Under the pieces are notes generated by a model, which saw only the letters and a list, made by a program, of their open reading frames with translations, did not search any database and was not told the origin of the DNA. Positions 26,746 through 36,242 of a stretch of DNA of 39,732 nt are shown in pieces. The first letter of the stretch is position 1. The number at the start of each line of letters is the position of its first letter. This DNA is from Ramlibacter sp. GTDB lineage: Bacteria > Pseudomonadota > Gammaproteobacteria > Burkholderiales > Burkholderiaceae_C. A program made the position numbers and the translations under genes. The stretch is from the NCBI GenBank assembly GCA_014376765.1, contig JACMQX010000013.1:1-39732 (forward strand), written 5' to 3'.

Positions 26746-28056
26746 ATGGACATTCTTCTTATCGGTGGCCTGCTGCTCGTCGTGATGATGGTGCTGCTTG
26801 CAGGCGGTGTCTGGATCGCGATGACGCTGGCTATTTGCGGCTGGGTCGGCCAGGCCTTCTTCACCACCACGGCAACCGGCAACAACCTGTTTTCGGCCTT
26901 CTGGGAAAGCAATGCCAGTTGGGAGCTTGCTGCGCTTCCGCTTTTCATCTGGATGGGCGAGATTCTTTTTCGCACCAAGCTCAGCGAAGAGATGTTTGAA
27001 GGTCTGCGCCCCTGGCTCAACCGTATACCCGGCCGCCTGATGCACACGACCATTTTGGGGTGCGGCATCTTCGGCTCGGTCTCGGGGTCCTCCGCAGCTA
27101 CATGCGCCACCATCTCGCAAGTCGCCCTGCCCGAGTTGATGAAGCGCGGCTACAGCGAGAAAATTGCCCTGGGCTCCCTGGCTACAGCGGGCACGCTGGG
27201 CATACTGATCCCACCTTCCATCACCATGGTGGTCTATGCCGTGGCGGCAGATGCATCCATCATCCGCATTTTTCTCGCGGGCTTTCTGCCCGGCTTTTTG
27301 CTCATGGCGCTGTTTTCGGGCTACATCATCTGGTGGGCGCTGCGCAACCCCGATCTGCAACCGCCCGCCGATCCGCCCACAACCTTCATGCAGAAGCTGC
27401 GGTTGTCGGGCAACCTGATCCCCTGCGGCGCGCTCATTATCTTCGTTTGCTGGGTGCTGATTTCCGGCTACGCCACGGCCACAGAATGCGCGGCGTATGG
27501 CGTCGTCGGCTCGTTGGGGCTGGCCCTGTGGAGCCGGTCCCTCACCTGGAAAAACTTCTGCGATGGCCTGATGGGCACGACCCGCACCAGCTGCATGATC
27601 ATGTTCATCCTGGCGGGCGCATCCTTCCTCACCAAGACCATGGCCTTCACCGGCATCCCGCGCGAGCTGGCCGAGTGGGTGGACCAGATGCACTTGTCGC
27701 CCTACTCGCTCATTGCCGTCCTGACCGTGGTCTACCTGATTCTGGGGACTGCCCTTGACGGCATCAGCATGATCGTCCTGACCAGCGCTGTCGTGCTACC
27801 CATGATCCAGAAAGCAGGATTTGACCTCATCTGGTTCGGCATCTTCATCGTGCTGCTGGTCGAGATCGCCGAGGTCACGCCACCGGTGGGCTTCAACCTC
27901 TTCGTTCTGCAAAACATGACCGGCAGGGACAGCAACACCATCGCCAAGGCGGCCTTGCCTTTCTTCGCGTGTCTGGTGGTGTGCATTGTGTTAATTACAG
28001 CTTTTCCCCAGATCGTGACCATCCTGCCGGATATGGTCATGGGCAAGGAAAAATAA
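26746..28056 (+). CDS. dctM: TRAP transporter large permease (DctM family)
   Basis: This is the large transport subunit, 436 residues with about eleven to twelve hydrophobic segments. Hallmarks are FGSVSGSSAATCATI near 105-120, GTLGILIPPSITMVVYA, and EIAEVTPPVGFNLFVLQ near the C-terminus. These belong to the ion-transporter superfamily fold that couples uptake to sodium. It completes the dctPQM unit. crcB starts 10 bp downstream in the same direction, so it may be co-transcribed. Confidence 0.95.
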   Translation: MDILLIGGLLLVVMMVLLAGGVWIAMTLAICGWVGQAFFTTTATGNNLFSAFWESNASWELAALPLFIWMGEILFRTKLSEEMFEGLRPWLNRIPGRLMHTTILGCGIFGSVSGSSAATCATISQVALPELMKRGYSEKIALGSLATAGTLGILIPPSITMVVYAVAADASIIRIFLAGFLPGFLLMALFSGYIIWWALRNPDLQPPADPPTTFMQKLRLSGNLIPCGALIIFVCWVLISGYATATECAAYGVVGSLGLALWSRSLTWKNFCDGLMGTTRTSCMIMFILAGASFLTKTMAFTGIPRELAEWVDQMHLSPYSLIAVLTVVYLILGTALDGISMIVLTSAVVLPMIQKAGFDLIWFGIFIVLLVEIAEVTPPVGFNLFVLQNMTGRDSNTIAKAALPFFACLVVCIVLITAFPQIVTILPDMVMGKEK

Positions 28057-28066
28057 AAAAGCGCCA

Positions 28067-28447
28067 ATGCAAGCGGTGATCGCCATTTCCCTTGGCGCCA
28101 GTCTTGGCGCCCTCATGCGCTGGTGGCTGGGACTGTGGCTGACAAACCCGAACGGCATGCTGCCCTGGGGCACACTGGCCGCCAATCTCATTGGTGGCTA
28201 TCTGGTGGGAGTGGCCATAGCCATATTCCAGTCCATGCCCGAGCTTGATCCGGTATGGCGCCTGGCACTCATTACCGGCTTCCTCGGCGGGCTCACCACC
28301 TTTTCAAGTTTCTCGGCTGAAGTTGTGCTGATGCTGCAGCAGGAGCGCTATGGCCTGGCACTGGGCACAGCCTTGCTGCATATGGCCGGCTCGCTTGTGC
28401 TCACCGTGCTGGGCATGAAGACCGTGGCACTCGCGCTGGCGCGCTAG
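28067..28447 (+). CDS. crcB: Fluoride ion channel CrcB/Fluc
   Basis: This is a 126-residue, four-helix dual-topology channel that exports fluoride as a dimer. Family marks are SLGASLGALMRWWLG at the N-terminus, WGTLAANLIGGYLVG with the conserved asparagine, and GFLGGLTTFSSFSAEV with the phenylalanines and polar track of the pore. It starts 10 bp after dctM. No room or sequence for a fluoride riboswitch is visible upstream, so expression may simply follow the TRAP operon or come from a promoter inside dctM. Confidence 0.94.
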   Translation: MQAVIAISLGASLGALMRWWLGLWLTNPNGMLPWGTLAANLIGGYLVGVAIAIFQSMPELDPVWRLALITGFLGGLTTFSSFSAEVVLMLQQERYGLALGTALLHMAGSLVLTVLGMKTVALALAR

Positions 28448-28544
28448 TGCACAGAGCTCTGGCGTTCTCCTACGCTGTTTGAGGCCTTCTGGCCTTCAGA
28501 TCCGCCTAAGAATGGCGCAGACTGGTGGCCCACACTCGCCCGAG

Positions 28545-29084
28545 ATGAACACTTTCAAGAAAGCCATTGGCCGCATCGCCGGCGCCACAGTTGTGCCGTT
28601 GCTGGCGCTGATCCTCATTTTTGAAGAATGGGGCTGGGAGCCGCTCGCGCGCATGCTGGGCATCCTTGCCAAACTGCCGGTGTGGTCGCAGATCGAGCGG
28701 CTCATTTTGCGGTTGCCGCCTTACGCGGCCTTGCTCACCTTCATGGTCCCGGTGCTGGCGCTCATCCCGGTCAAGTTGCTGGCCTGGTACTGGGTCGCGC
28801 AGGGGCACACCATGCTGGGTCTGTCGGTGGTGTTAGGGGCCAAGGTCCTTGGCACAGCGATCATTGCGCGGCTCTTCACCGTCACCCAGCCTGCATTGAT
28901 GCAGCTCTCCTGGTTCGCGTCACTTTATTGGGGATGGAAGCGGTGGAAGGACAGGATCATCGCCCGCGTCAGGTGCTCGCCGCAATGGCTCGCATTTGTC
29001 GTGCGGCGAAGGCGGCTGGCCCGCCAGGTGCGCTGCGCGCTGCTGCGGTTGCGGCGGTCCTTCTCCGCGTACAGGCCAGGGTAG
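28545..29084 (+). CDS. Uncharacterised small membrane protein
   Basis: I do not recognise a named family. From the ATG at 28545 it has 179 residues: an N-terminal helix (about 10-25), a second hydrophobic region (about 60-85, LLTFMVPVLALIPVKLLAWYW), a third (about 95-115), and a long, very basic C-terminus rich in Arg (RRRRLARQVRCALLRLRRS). Earlier in-frame starts at 28479 and 28512 are possible. It lies about 100 bp after crcB and runs convergently into the dehydratase, with 6 bp between the stops. Reading-frame integrity and the clear membrane pattern support a real gene. The cationic tail would be cytoplasmic by the positive-inside rule. Confidence 0.7.
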   Translation: MNTFKKAIGRIAGATVVPLLALILIFEEWGWEPLARMLGILAKLPVWSQIERLILRLPPYAALLTFMVPVLALIPVKLLAWYWVAQGHTMLGLSVVLGAKVLGTAIIARLFTVTQPALMQLSWFASLYWGWKRWKDRIIARVRCSPQWLAFVVRRRRLARQVRCALLRLRRSFSAYRPG

Positions 29085-29090
29085 TCATAC

Positions 29091-30959
29091 TTAATGGTTA
29101 TCGCGCGGGATACCAAAAGTCGCGTGAACCTTCTGGTACTTCACGGCCGGCTTGAGCACCATGCCGTCAGACAGTTCCCCCACAATGCCGCGCTGAATCT
29201 CCTGCCAGGGCGTCTGGCTCGCCGGGTACTTGTAGCCGCCTGCAGCCTCAAGCTTCGCACGCCGCCGGGCCAGCTCGTCTTCGGGCACCAGCATGTTGGC
29301 GGTACGCCTCTTCAGGTCGATGCGCACACGGTCGCCTGTCTGTAGCAGCGCGAGGTTGCCACCCGTGGCAGCCTCGGGCGAGGCATTCAGGATGGAAGGC
29401 GAGCCCGAGGTACCCGACTGCCGCCCGTCGCCAATACAAGCCAGCGCCGTTACGCCCTTCTTCAGCAGGTAATCAGGCGCGCGCATGTTGACCACCTCGG
29501 CCGCGCCGGGGTAACCCACCGGCCCGACACCGCGCATGAACAGCACGCTGTTCTCATTGAGTTTGAGCTTGGGGTCGTCAATACGTTTGTGGTAATCCTC
29601 AGGCCCGTCGAATACGGCCGCAGTGCCTTCGAAGGCCATCAGGTCCGCCGGGTTCTCCAGGTAGCGCTTGTGGAACTCCGGCGTGACTACGCTGGTCTTC
29701 ATGATGGCCGAGTCAAACAGGTTGCCGCTGAAATTCAGGAAGCCCGCGTTCTTCTTCATCGGCTTGTTGTACGGGAAGATGACCTTGCGGTCCCCGGTGA
29801 ACTTGCCTTTGCAGTTGTCAATCAGCGTCTTGCCATTGGCCGTCAAGGCCGGCTGGATCTTGCCCTGCGCGATCAGTTCGGCCACCACAGCCGGCACGCC
29901 GCCCGCGCGGTAGTAGTCTTCCCCCAGGTATTCGCCGGCGGGCTGCAGGTTGACCAGCAGCGGAATCTTGTAGCCATACTTTTCCCAGTCGGCCATGCTG
30001 AGCTCAACACCAATGTGTTTGGCAATCGCCACCAGATGCACCGGCGCGTTGGTCGAGCCGCCAATCGCAGAATTCACCACGATGGCATTTTCAAACGCCG
30101 CGCGAGTGAGGATGTCCGAAGGCTTCAAGTCCTCACGCACCATCTCGACAATCCGCTTGCCCGTCATGTACGCCATCTCCTGGCGGTCGCGGTACGGGGC
30201 GGGGATGGCCGCGCTACCCGGCAGCGTCATGCCCAAGGCCTCGGCGAGAGAGTTCATGGTCGAGGCCGTACCCATGGTGTTGCAATGCCCGGTTGAAGGC
30301 GCCGACGACGCCACAAGTTTCAAAAACTCCTGGTAGCCGATCTCGCCCGCAGCCATCAGCTCGCGCGCCTTCCACACGATGGTGCCCGAGCCCGTCAGCT
30401 CGCCCTTGTACCAGCCGTTGAGCATCGGCCCGGAGTTAAGCGCAATGGCCGGAATGTCGACAGTCGCTGCCGCCATGATCTGCGCCGGTGTGGTCTTGTC
30501 GCAGCCCGTGGTGAGCACCACGCCGTCAATCGGGTAGCCGTACAGCACCTCGACTAGCGAAAGGTATTGCAGATTGCGATCCAGCGCGGCCGTGGGCCGT
30601 TTGCAGGTTTCCTGGATCGGGTGAATCGGGAACTCGAACGCAATGCCGCCCGCATCGCGGATACCCTCGCGCACGCGCTCGGCCAGCACCAGGTGGTGAC
30701 GGTTGCAGGGTGCAATATCAGAGCCCGTCTGCGCAATGCCGATGATGGGCCGGCCCGACTGCAGCTCATCAAAGCCCAGGCCAAAGTTCATGGTGCGCTC
30801 AAGGTACAGCGCAGTCATGTCGGCGTTGTCGGGGTTGTCAAACCAGGCTTGCGAGCGCAGGCTCATCTTGTTTTTGCCTTTCCCCTTGCCTGCGTGCTTG
30901 CCCTTGGTGGAAGTGGCTTTGATAGAAGTGGCTTTGGAGCCGGTCGTGCTTTTTTTCAT
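29091..30959 (-). CDS. IlvD/Edd family sugar-acid dehydratase
   Basis: This Fe-S dehydratase belongs to the group that includes dihydroxy-acid, L-arabinonate and D-xylonate dehydratases; the neighbours favour an aldonic acid. Cluster-ligand cysteines are in place: Cys85 (DIAPCNRHH), Cys153 (TTGCDKTTP) and Cys226 ([11 protein letters not shown]). The C-terminal part has [20 protein letters not shown], also typical of the sugar-acid subgroup. The 622-residue frame starts at an ATG overlapping the stop of the preceding dehydrogenase as ATGA. Its first 31 residues are an odd Lys/Ser/Thr-rich tail. The conserved protein begins at Met32 (30866, [17 protein letters not shown]), which is an alternative start. 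The exact substrate is unresolved. Confidence 0.88.
   Translation of the reverse strand: MKKSTTGSKATSIKATSTKGKHAGKGKGKNKMSLRSQAWFDNPDNADMTALYLERTMNFGLGFDELQSGRPIIGIAQTGSDIAPCNRHHLVLAERVREGIRDAGGIAFEFPIHPIQETCKRPTAALDRNLQYLSLVEVLYGYPIDGVVLTTGCDKTTPAQIMAAATVDIPAIALNSGPMLNGWYKGELTGSGTIVWKARELMAAGEIGYQEFLKLVASSAPSTGHCNTMGTASTMNSLAEALGMTLPGSAAIPAPYRDRQEMAYMTGKRIVEMVREDLKPSDILTRAAFENAIVVNSAIGGSTNAPVHLVAIAKHIGVELSMADWEKYGYKIPLLVNLQPAGEYLGEDYYRAGGVPAVVAELIAQGKIQPALTANGKTLIDNCKGKFTGDRKVIFPYNKPMKKNAGFLNFSGNLFDSAIMKTSVVTPEFHKRYLENPADLMAFEGTAAVFDGPEDYHKRIDDPKLKLNENSVLFMRGVGPVGYPGAAEVVNMRAPDYLLKKGVTALACIGDGRQSGTSGSPSILNASPEAATGGNLALLQTGDRVRIDLKRRTANMLVPEDELARRRAKLEAAGGYKYPASQTPWQEIQRGIVGELSDGMVLKPAVKYQKVHATFGIPRDNH
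30910..30936. repeat. Short tandem repeat in the dehydratase N-terminal tail
   Basis: GAAGTGGCTTTG occurs at 30910-30921 and again at 30925-30936, a period of 15 bp that encodes KATSI followed by KATST. It lies in the lysine-rich tail before the conserved start of the dehydratase. In-frame duplication could have built this extension. Confidence 0.6.
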
Positions 30960-31972
30960 TTCATGCCTTTCAATGTCTGGTCAGCCGTGGGCAAGGCCCT
31001 GCAGTCGTCGATGTATTGCCGCACGATGTCCGCAAAATTTTCATGGGGCTTCAAGCCCAGCCGCGCAGCACGAACTGCGCTCGCGCCACCAGGCCAGTTG
31101 CCCACGATGCCCGCCACGCGCTCATCGCGCTCAAAGCGCACCAGCTTGCGAACCTGTGGGCCAGCCACCTCCTCCAGTGCATCGAGCATGTCGCTCACAC
31201 GCACGTTGAGCGCTGGCAGGTTCAAGGCCGTGCGGCCGCAGAACGCCTCGCGCGACGCCTCATACACCGCAATCAAACCGTCCACCGTGCGCGAAGGCGA
31301 CGACATCGGGTGCGACACATCGGCCGACACCGGGCATATCGCCTCCACCCCCGCCAGCGGCTCGCGGATGATGCCGCTGAAGAACGACGAGGCCGCGCCA
31401 TTGGGCTTGCCCGGCCGCACAGTCACCGTCATCAGCCGCGCAGCGCGGCCGTCGATGTAGCCCTTGCGGGTGTAGTCGGCAATCAGGTGTTCGCAGATCA
31501 GTTTTTGCGTGCCGTAAGACGTCTGGGGCGCGGGCAGCGTGTCGTCGGCCACCAGCTTGGGCAGCGGCACCGCCGGGTCCGGCCCAAACACAGCCACCGA
31601 GCTGGAGAACACCAGCCGCGCCACCTTGCCGCCCGCATTCACATGGGCCCGCAAGGCGTCAATCAGCGCACGCGTGCTGTCCAGGTTGGAGCGCAGCCCC
31701 AGATCAAAGTCTGTTTCGCATTCGCCGGAAACGGCCGACGCCAGATGGAACACACCGTCAAATGGCTCGGTACGCAGGGCCTCAGTTTGCGCAAGCAGCG
31801 GCCCGGTGCGTGCCGTCACACGCGGATCAGCCAAGAGGTCGGCGGGAGGCGTCGCAATGTCGGTGAGCACCATGCTGGTAATGGGTCCGCCAGCCAGGGT
31901 GCCGCGTGCCAGCAGGGTGCGGGCCAGGCGCGCGCCAAGAAAGCCGCCACCACCGGTAATCAATATTTTCAT
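30956..31972 (-). CDS. NAD-dependent epimerase/dehydrogenase, DenD-like (D-erythronate dehydrogenase family)
   Basis: This is an extended SDR of 338 residues. The NAD motif is [10 protein letters not shown] at 7-16, the active site includes SSS at about 123-125, and the catalytic pair is Tyr153/Lys157 (YGTQK). The segment [21 protein letters not shown] (76-95) resembles the D-erythronate dehydrogenase (DenD) group. It overlaps the dehydratase by 4 bp and follows the GntR gene by 9 bp. In this context it may oxidise a sugar or sugar acid before the dehydratase acts. The substrate is not certain; DenD itself oxidises D-erythronate at C3. Confidence 0.82.
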   Translation of the reverse strand: MKILITGGGGFLGARLARTLLARGTLAGGPITSMVLTDIATPPADLLADPRVTARTGPLLAQTEALRTEPFDGVFHLASAVSGECETDFDLGLRSNLDSTRALIDALRAHVNAGGKVARLVFSSSVAVFGPDPAVPLPKLVADDTLPAPQTSYGTQKLICEHLIADYTRKGYIDGRAARLMTVTVRPGKPNGAASSFFSGIIREPLAGVEAICPVSADVSHPMSSPSRTVDGLIAVYEASREAFCGRTALNLPALNVRVSDMLDALEEVAGPQVRKLVRFERDERVAGIVGNWPGGASAVRAARLGLKPHENFADIVRQYIDDCRALPTADQTLKGMK

Positions 31973-31981
31973 ATCAGTCCT

Positions 31982-32860
31982 TCAGGTTTTCTTTTGATCG
32001 GATGAGGGCCGCCTGCGCCGCCGGGAAATGACGCCGCCCTCCACGAGCCGCTGCTCGCCGCGAAGAATATGGTCCGTGGCGTAGTGCCGCGCTGCAGCGG
32101 CGTCGCCAGCGGCAATCGCCTCAACAATCGCGCGGTGCTCCAGCTGCACGGCCTGCATGAAGTCGCTGCGCCGCGCCTCGTTGCCACGGGTGATGCGCAT
32201 GCCCTGGCACAGGTACTGCTCCAGGAAACCAATCAGCAGCCGGAACTGCGGGTTGCCGGTGGCCTCACCGATCACCCGGTGAAAAGCCAGGTCTTCTGCC
32301 ACACCGTCGCGCCCCTGCTCAACTGCCGCATCAATCCCCTTGAGCGCGCGGCGCAAAGAGGCCACCTGCGCACGCGTCGCCCGCTCGGCGGCCAGCGCGG
32401 CGATCTCGCCTTCCAGCACGCGGCGCACCTCCACCACATGAACCACCGCCTGCACGGAGGCGAGCACAGCGGGGTCAAAGGCGAGCGGCTGGTTGACGGG
32501 CTTCTCGGCCACAAACACGCCCGAACCCTGGCGCGCCACCACAAGCAGAAGCGACTTGAGCTGGTGCATGGCCTCGCGCACCACGGTACGGGACACGCCA
32601 TGAAGGGCGGCCAGCTGCAGCTCGGTCGGCAGCCTGTCCCCCGGCTTGAGAAGGCCTGACTCGATCTGCGCGACCAGGCGCAGCGCAAGACGGTCAGACA
32701 AACGTTCAGCCACCAAGCGGGTTGGTTCTGCGGGGGGAAGGGCCTGAGGGGCTATGGGCGAATAGAGCACGGTTATCAGGTCATCATACAAATTAAGCTT
32801 AAGTTCGCCATCGGGTTTTCCTGATGGCAAGGCCTGCGCGCTGTGTACATACTGCCCCAT
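31982..32860 (-). CDS. GntR family transcriptional regulator, FCD domain
   Basis: This is a regulator with an N-terminal winged helix ([33 protein letters not shown]) and a C-terminal all-helical FCD ligand domain ([18 protein letters not shown]..., then [18 protein letters not shown] and [20 protein letters not shown]). The FCD metal-site Asp/His residues appear present. The ATG at 32860 gives 292 residues, with an N-terminal extension of about 50 residues over family norm and only 21 bp to the divergent ABC gene. A GTG at 32770 (262 aa) is an attractive alternative that would free a 111-bp regulatory gap. It probably controls both the dehydrogenase-dehydratase genes and the importer, responding to a sugar acid. 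Confidence 0.88.
   Translation of the reverse strand: MGQYVHSAQALPSGKPDGELKLNLYDDLITVLYSPIAPQALPPAEPTRLVAERLSDRLALRLVAQIESGLLKPGDRLPTELQLAALHGVSRTVVREAMHQLKSLLLVVARQGSGVFVAEKPVNQPLAFDPAVLASVQAVVHVVEVRRVLEGEIAALAAERATRAQVASLRRALKGIDAAVEQGRDGVAEDLAFHRVIGEATGNPQFRLLIGFLEQYLCQGMRITRGNEARRSDFMQAVQLEHRAIVEAIAAGDAAAARHYATDHILRGEQRLVEGGVISRRRRRPSSDQKKT
32793..32802. promoter_or_regulatory. AT-rich palindrome in the regulator/importer divergence
   Basis: TTAAGCTTAA is a perfect 10-bp palindrome in a locally AT-rich stretch (about 32771-32805) amid GC-rich coding DNA. Next to it, TATGAT on the minus strand (32783-32788) resembles a -10 box. This composition fits an operator-promoter better than coding sequence, and bears on the GntR start choice. 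Ten-base palindromes also occur by chance, so the call is tentative. Confidence 0.35.
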
Positions 32861-32881
32861 CAATCAAAGAGGCTTCAGTCA

Positions 32882-33955
32882 ATGGCCAGTGTCACGATCC
32901 AGGCGGTCAAGAAGAATTTCGGCGAGGTGCCCATCCTTCATGGGGTGGACATTGACATCAAGGACGGCTCCTTCACCGTGCTGGTCGGTCCCTCTGGTTG
33001 CGGCAAGTCCACCTTGCTGCGCATGATTGCCGGGCTGGAGCAGATCAACAGCGGCGAGATCCGCATTGGCGAGCGCCGAGTCAACGATCTCCCCCCCAAG
33101 GAACGCGACATCGCGATGGTGTTCCAGAACTACGCGCTTTACCCGCACATGACGGTGCGCCAGAACATGGCCTTTGCCCTGTCGCTGGCGAAAATGCCGC
33201 AGACCGACATCGACAGCAAGGTCAACCGCGCGGCTGAAATTCTGGGTCTCATGCCGCTGCTGGATCGCTACCCGCGCCAGCTTTCGGGCGGCCAGCGCCA
33301 GCGCGTGGCCATGGGCCGCGCGATCGTGCGCGACCCGCAGGTCTTCCTTTTCGACGAGCCACTCTCCAACCTGGACGCCAAGCTGCGCGTGGCCATGCGC
33401 AGCGAGATCAAGGAACTGCACCAGCGGCTGGGCACCACCTCGATCTACGTCACGCACGACCAGATCGAGGCCATGACCATGGGCGACAAGATCGTCGTCA
33501 TGCGGGACGGCCGCATCGAGCAGACCGGCAGCCCGCTGGAGCTGTACGACAGGCCGGCCAACCAGTTTGTGGCGGGCTTCATCGGCTCACCGGCGATGAA
33601 CTTCCTGCCCGGCACCCTGCGCCGCAATGGAAGCACTGCGACAGTTGAGTTGAATGACGGCACCTTGCTGGACGCGCCGATCGCCGCCGGCGGCACAGAT
33701 GGCCAGCCCGTGGTGTACGGCACCCGCCCGGAGCACCTTTCGCTCTCGGGCAGTGGCGGCATCCCGTCCAAGGTTGTGGTCCTGGAGCCCACCGGCATGG
33801 ACACCTTCGTCGCCTGCCGCCATGAAGGCGCGGAGCTGTCGGCGGTGTTCCGCGAGCGGCACGACTTTGCGCCCGGCGCGCTCATTTATCTGCAGCCTGA
33901 CCTGCAGCGCGCCCACCTTTTTGACGCAGGCACTGGCGAACGGCTGGTGGCTTGA
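32882..33955 (+). CDS. Sugar ABC transporter ATP-binding protein (MalK/UgpC family)
   Basis: This is the ATPase of a CUT1-type carbohydrate importer, 357 residues. Walker A is GPSGCGKST at 36-44, the Q-loop follows in [14 protein letters not shown], the signature is LSGGQ at 134-138, Walker B is FLFDEP at 155-160, and the H-loop is VTHDQ. The C-terminal TOBE/OB-type regulatory domain begins near residue 240 ([11 protein letters not shown]...YGTRPEHL). The ATG at 32882 gives the usual [11 protein letters not shown] start. It is first in a plus-strand importer operon, divergent from the GntR gene. Confidence 0.94.
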   Translation: MASVTIQAVKKNFGEVPILHGVDIDIKDGSFTVLVGPSGCGKSTLLRMIAGLEQINSGEIRIGERRVNDLPPKERDIAMVFQNYALYPHMTVRQNMAFALSLAKMPQTDIDSKVNRAAEILGLMPLLDRYPRQLSGGQRQRVAMGRAIVRDPQVFLFDEPLSNLDAKLRVAMRSEIKELHQRLGTTSIYVTHDQIEAMTMGDKIVVMRDGRIEQTGSPLELYDRPANQFVAGFIGSPAMNFLPGTLRRNGSTATVELNDGTLLDAPIAAGGTDGQPVVYGTRPEHLSLSGSGGIPSKVVVLEPTGMDTFVACRHEGAELSAVFRERHDFAPGALIYLQPDLQRAHLFDAGTGERLVA

Positions 33956-34001
33956 ATCTTTCCAGTACTCGCCCGTTCAAATTAATTACAGGAGACAGAC
34001 C

Positions 34002-35336
34002 ATGAGTGATTTCAATCGCCGCAAGTTTCTGGAGGGATCCGCCGGTGTGGCCGCTGCGGCAACCATAGGCACCGGCTCGGCCGTGTTTGCGCCTTTTGCT
34101 CAGGCGCAGGCACAGATCATGAGCTTCAAGCCCGAGAAAGACGCCAAGCTCCGCGTGCTGCGCTGGAGCCGCTTTGTGCAGGGCGACATTGACGCCTACA
34201 TGATCAACGTCAAGAAGTTCACCGAAAAAACCGGTGTTGAAGTCCGGGTGGACAACGAAGGCTGGGAAGATGTGCGCCCCAAGGCCGCTGTAGCCGCCAA
34301 CACCGGCGCAGGCCCCGACATCATCCTGTCCACCAACGACGACGCCAACCTGTACCCCGACAAACTGCTCGATGTGACGGACCTGGCCGAATACCTCGGC
34401 AAGAAATACGGTGGCTGGTACCCCGCCGTGCAGCAGTACCTGCGGCCCGATGGCAAGAAGTGGCTGGGCCTGGGCCTGGGCGCCGCCGGGTCCAATATCG
34501 TTTACCGGGACAGCATGGTCAAGGCTGCGGGCTTCAGCACCTTCCCCAAAGACACAGCCGGCTTCCTCGCGCTGCACAAGGCGCTGGCCGCCAAAGGCAC
34601 GCCCGGCGGTTACGCGCTGGGCAATGCGACGGGCGACAGCCTGTGGACCAACTGGCTGATGTGGTCGCACGGCGGCATGCTGGTGGACAAGAACAACAAG
34701 GTGGTGATCGACAGCCCCGAGACCGTCAAGGCGCTGGAATACGGCAAGGAGCTGTATGCCACCTTCATCCCGGGCACGCTGTCCTGGCTGGACCCGAACA
34801 ACAACAAGGCCTTCCTGGACGGGCAGATCAGCGTCACCAACAACGGCATCTCGATCTACTACGCCGCCAAGAACAGCACCGACCCCAAGGTCAAGGAAAT
34901 CGCAGCCGACATCCAGCATGCGTCCTTCCCGGTGGGCCCGGCGGGCGTGCCAACCGAGTCGCATCTGTTCTTCAACCAGATGATCTTCAAGTACACCAAG
35001 TACCCGCAGGCGGCCAAGGAATTCCTGCGCTTCATGATGGAGCGCGAGCAGTTCGACAACTGGCTCATCGGTGCGGGCGGCTACATTGCGCAGCCGCTTG
35101 CAGCGTACGAGTCCTGCCCGATCTGGACGTCTGACCCCAAGCACACGGCCTACCGCGACAGCGTGAAGAACATGCGCCCTTCAGGCCACGCAGGCAGGCT
35201 GGGTTATGCCTCAGCCGGCGCGGGTGCGGACTTCATCGTGGCCAACATGGTGGCTGAAGCCATCAGCGGCGCGAAGACCCCGAGGGAAGCGGTCGAGCGC
35301 GCGCAGAAGCGGGCCGAGCGCTACTACAAGGTCTAG
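34002..35336 (+). CDS. ABC transporter sugar-binding protein with Tat signal
   Basis: This is the periplasmic binding protein of the importer, 444 residues from the ATG at 34002, which has a clear GGAG upstream. A longer frame back to 33654 overlaps the ATPase gene and is rejected. The N-terminus is a twin-arginine signal (NRRKFLEGSAG at 5-15, hydrophobic core, cleavage near FAQAQA), so it is probably exported folded. The rest is a type II SBP_bac_1/8 fold (VLRWSRFVQGDIDAYMINVKKF, GPDIILSTNDD, FNQMIFKYTKYPQAAKEFLRFMM). The stop abuts the next ATG without a gap. The ligand is unknown; the neighbouring dehydrogenase and dehydratase suggest a sugar or aldonate. Confidence 0.93.
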   Translation: MSDFNRRKFLEGSAGVAAAATIGTGSAVFAPFAQAQAQIMSFKPEKDAKLRVLRWSRFVQGDIDAYMINVKKFTEKTGVEVRVDNEGWEDVRPKAAVAANTGAGPDIILSTNDDANLYPDKLLDVTDLAEYLGKKYGGWYPAVQQYLRPDGKKWLGLGLGAAGSNIVYRDSMVKAAGFSTFPKDTAGFLALHKALAAKGTPGGYALGNATGDSLWTNWLMWSHGGMLVDKNNKVVIDSPETVKALEYGKELYATFIPGTLSWLDPNNNKAFLDGQISVTNNGISIYYAAKNSTDPKVKEIAADIQHASFPVGPAGVPTESHLFFNQMIFKYTKYPQAAKEFLRFMMEREQFDNWLIGAGGYIAQPLAAYESCPIWTSDPKHTAYRDSVKNMRPSGHAGRLGYASAGAGADFIVANMVAEAISGAKTPREAVERAQKRAERYYKV

Positions 35337-36242
35337 ATGACAGCGCTCGAGCGATTCCAGAACAGCAGGAATGCACTGGGCTGGGCCTTCATGGTCCCGG
35401 CCACGGTGCTGCTTGTCTTGTTCCTCACCTACCCGCTGGGCCTGGGCACCTGGCTGGGTTTTACCGACGCCAAAATCGGCCGCAGCGGCGAGTGGATCGG
35501 GGTAGAAAACTTCGCCTACCTCATTACCGACAGCGTCACCCAACTGGCGCTGTTCAACACCCTGTTCTACACCGCAGTGGCCAGCGTCGCCAAGTTTGGT
35601 CTGGGCCTGTGGCTGGCGCTGCTTTTGAACAAGCGCCTGCCGTTCCAGAGCTTTTTTCGCGCGGTGGTGTTACTGCCGTGGATCGTGCCCACCGCCCTTT
35701 CGGCGATTGCCTTCTGGTGGATCTTTGATGCGCAGTTTTCCATCATCAGCTGGGTGCTGATCAAGATGGGGCTGATCGACAAATACATCGACTTTCTGGG
35801 CAACCCCTGGAATGCGCGCATTTCCACCATCATCGCCAACGTCTGGCGCGGTATCCCGTTCGTGGCGATCTCGCTACTTGCCGGCCTGCAGACCATCTCG
35901 CCCTCGTACTACGAAGCATCGGCCATTGACGGCGCCACGCCGTGGCAACAGTTCCGCCACATCACCTTGCCGCTGCTCACGCCCATCATCGCGGTGGTGA
36001 TGACGTTCTCGGTGCTGTTCACCTTCACCGACTTCCAGTTGATCTATGTGCTCACGCGCGGCGGGCCGCTCAACGCCACGCACCTCATGGCCACGCTGGC
36101 GTACCAGCGGGCGATCTCGGGTGGCGCCCTGGGTGAAGGCGCGGCCATTGCAACCTTGATGGTGCCCTTCCTGCTGGCGGCCATTGCATTCAGTTATTTC
36201 GGCCTGCAGCGCAGGGCCTGGCAGCAAGGCGGCGACAAATGA
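35337..36242 (+). CDS. Sugar ABC transporter permease (MalF/UgpA type)
   Basis: This is the first inner-membrane permease, 301 residues with about six helices. The EAA coupling loop is EASAIDGATPWQQFRHITLPLL-like, near residues 197-218. The start codon directly follows the stop of the binding protein gene, and the end overlaps the second permease by an ATGA. That is strong translational coupling within the importer operon. Confidence 0.94.
   Translation: MTALERFQNSRNALGWAFMVPATVLLVLFLTYPLGLGTWLGFTDAKIGRSGEWIGVENFAYLITDSVTQLALFNTLFYTAVASVAKFGLGLWLALLLNKRLPFQSFFRAVVLLPWIVPTALSAIAFWWIFDAQFSIISWVLIKMGLIDKYIDFLGNPWNARISTIIANVWRGIPFVAISLLAGLQTISPSYYEASAIDGATPWQQFRHITLPLLTPIIAVVMTFSVLFTFTDFQLIYVLTRGGPLNATHLMATLAYQRAISGGALGEGAAIATLMVPFLLAAIAFSYFGLQRRAWQQGGDK

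Noticed and set aside
26632-27693. A 353-codon minus-strand frame opposite dctM
   Set aside because: The composition is His/Gln/Arg-rich with no domain, while dctM on the plus strand has all family motifs.
27990-28066. A fluoride riboswitch before crcB
   Set aside because: Only 10 bp separate dctM from crcB, and no fluoride-riboswitch-like conserved core is visible in the dctM 3' end.
28482-28495. Hairpin AGGCC-TTCT-GGCCT after crcB as a terminator
   Set aside because: The stem is only 5 bp and no T-run follows.
33882-35144. A 420-codon minus-strand frame opposite the sugar-binding protein
   Set aside because: It is a shadow of a strongly supported plus-strand gene with a Tat signal and Shine-Dalgarno.
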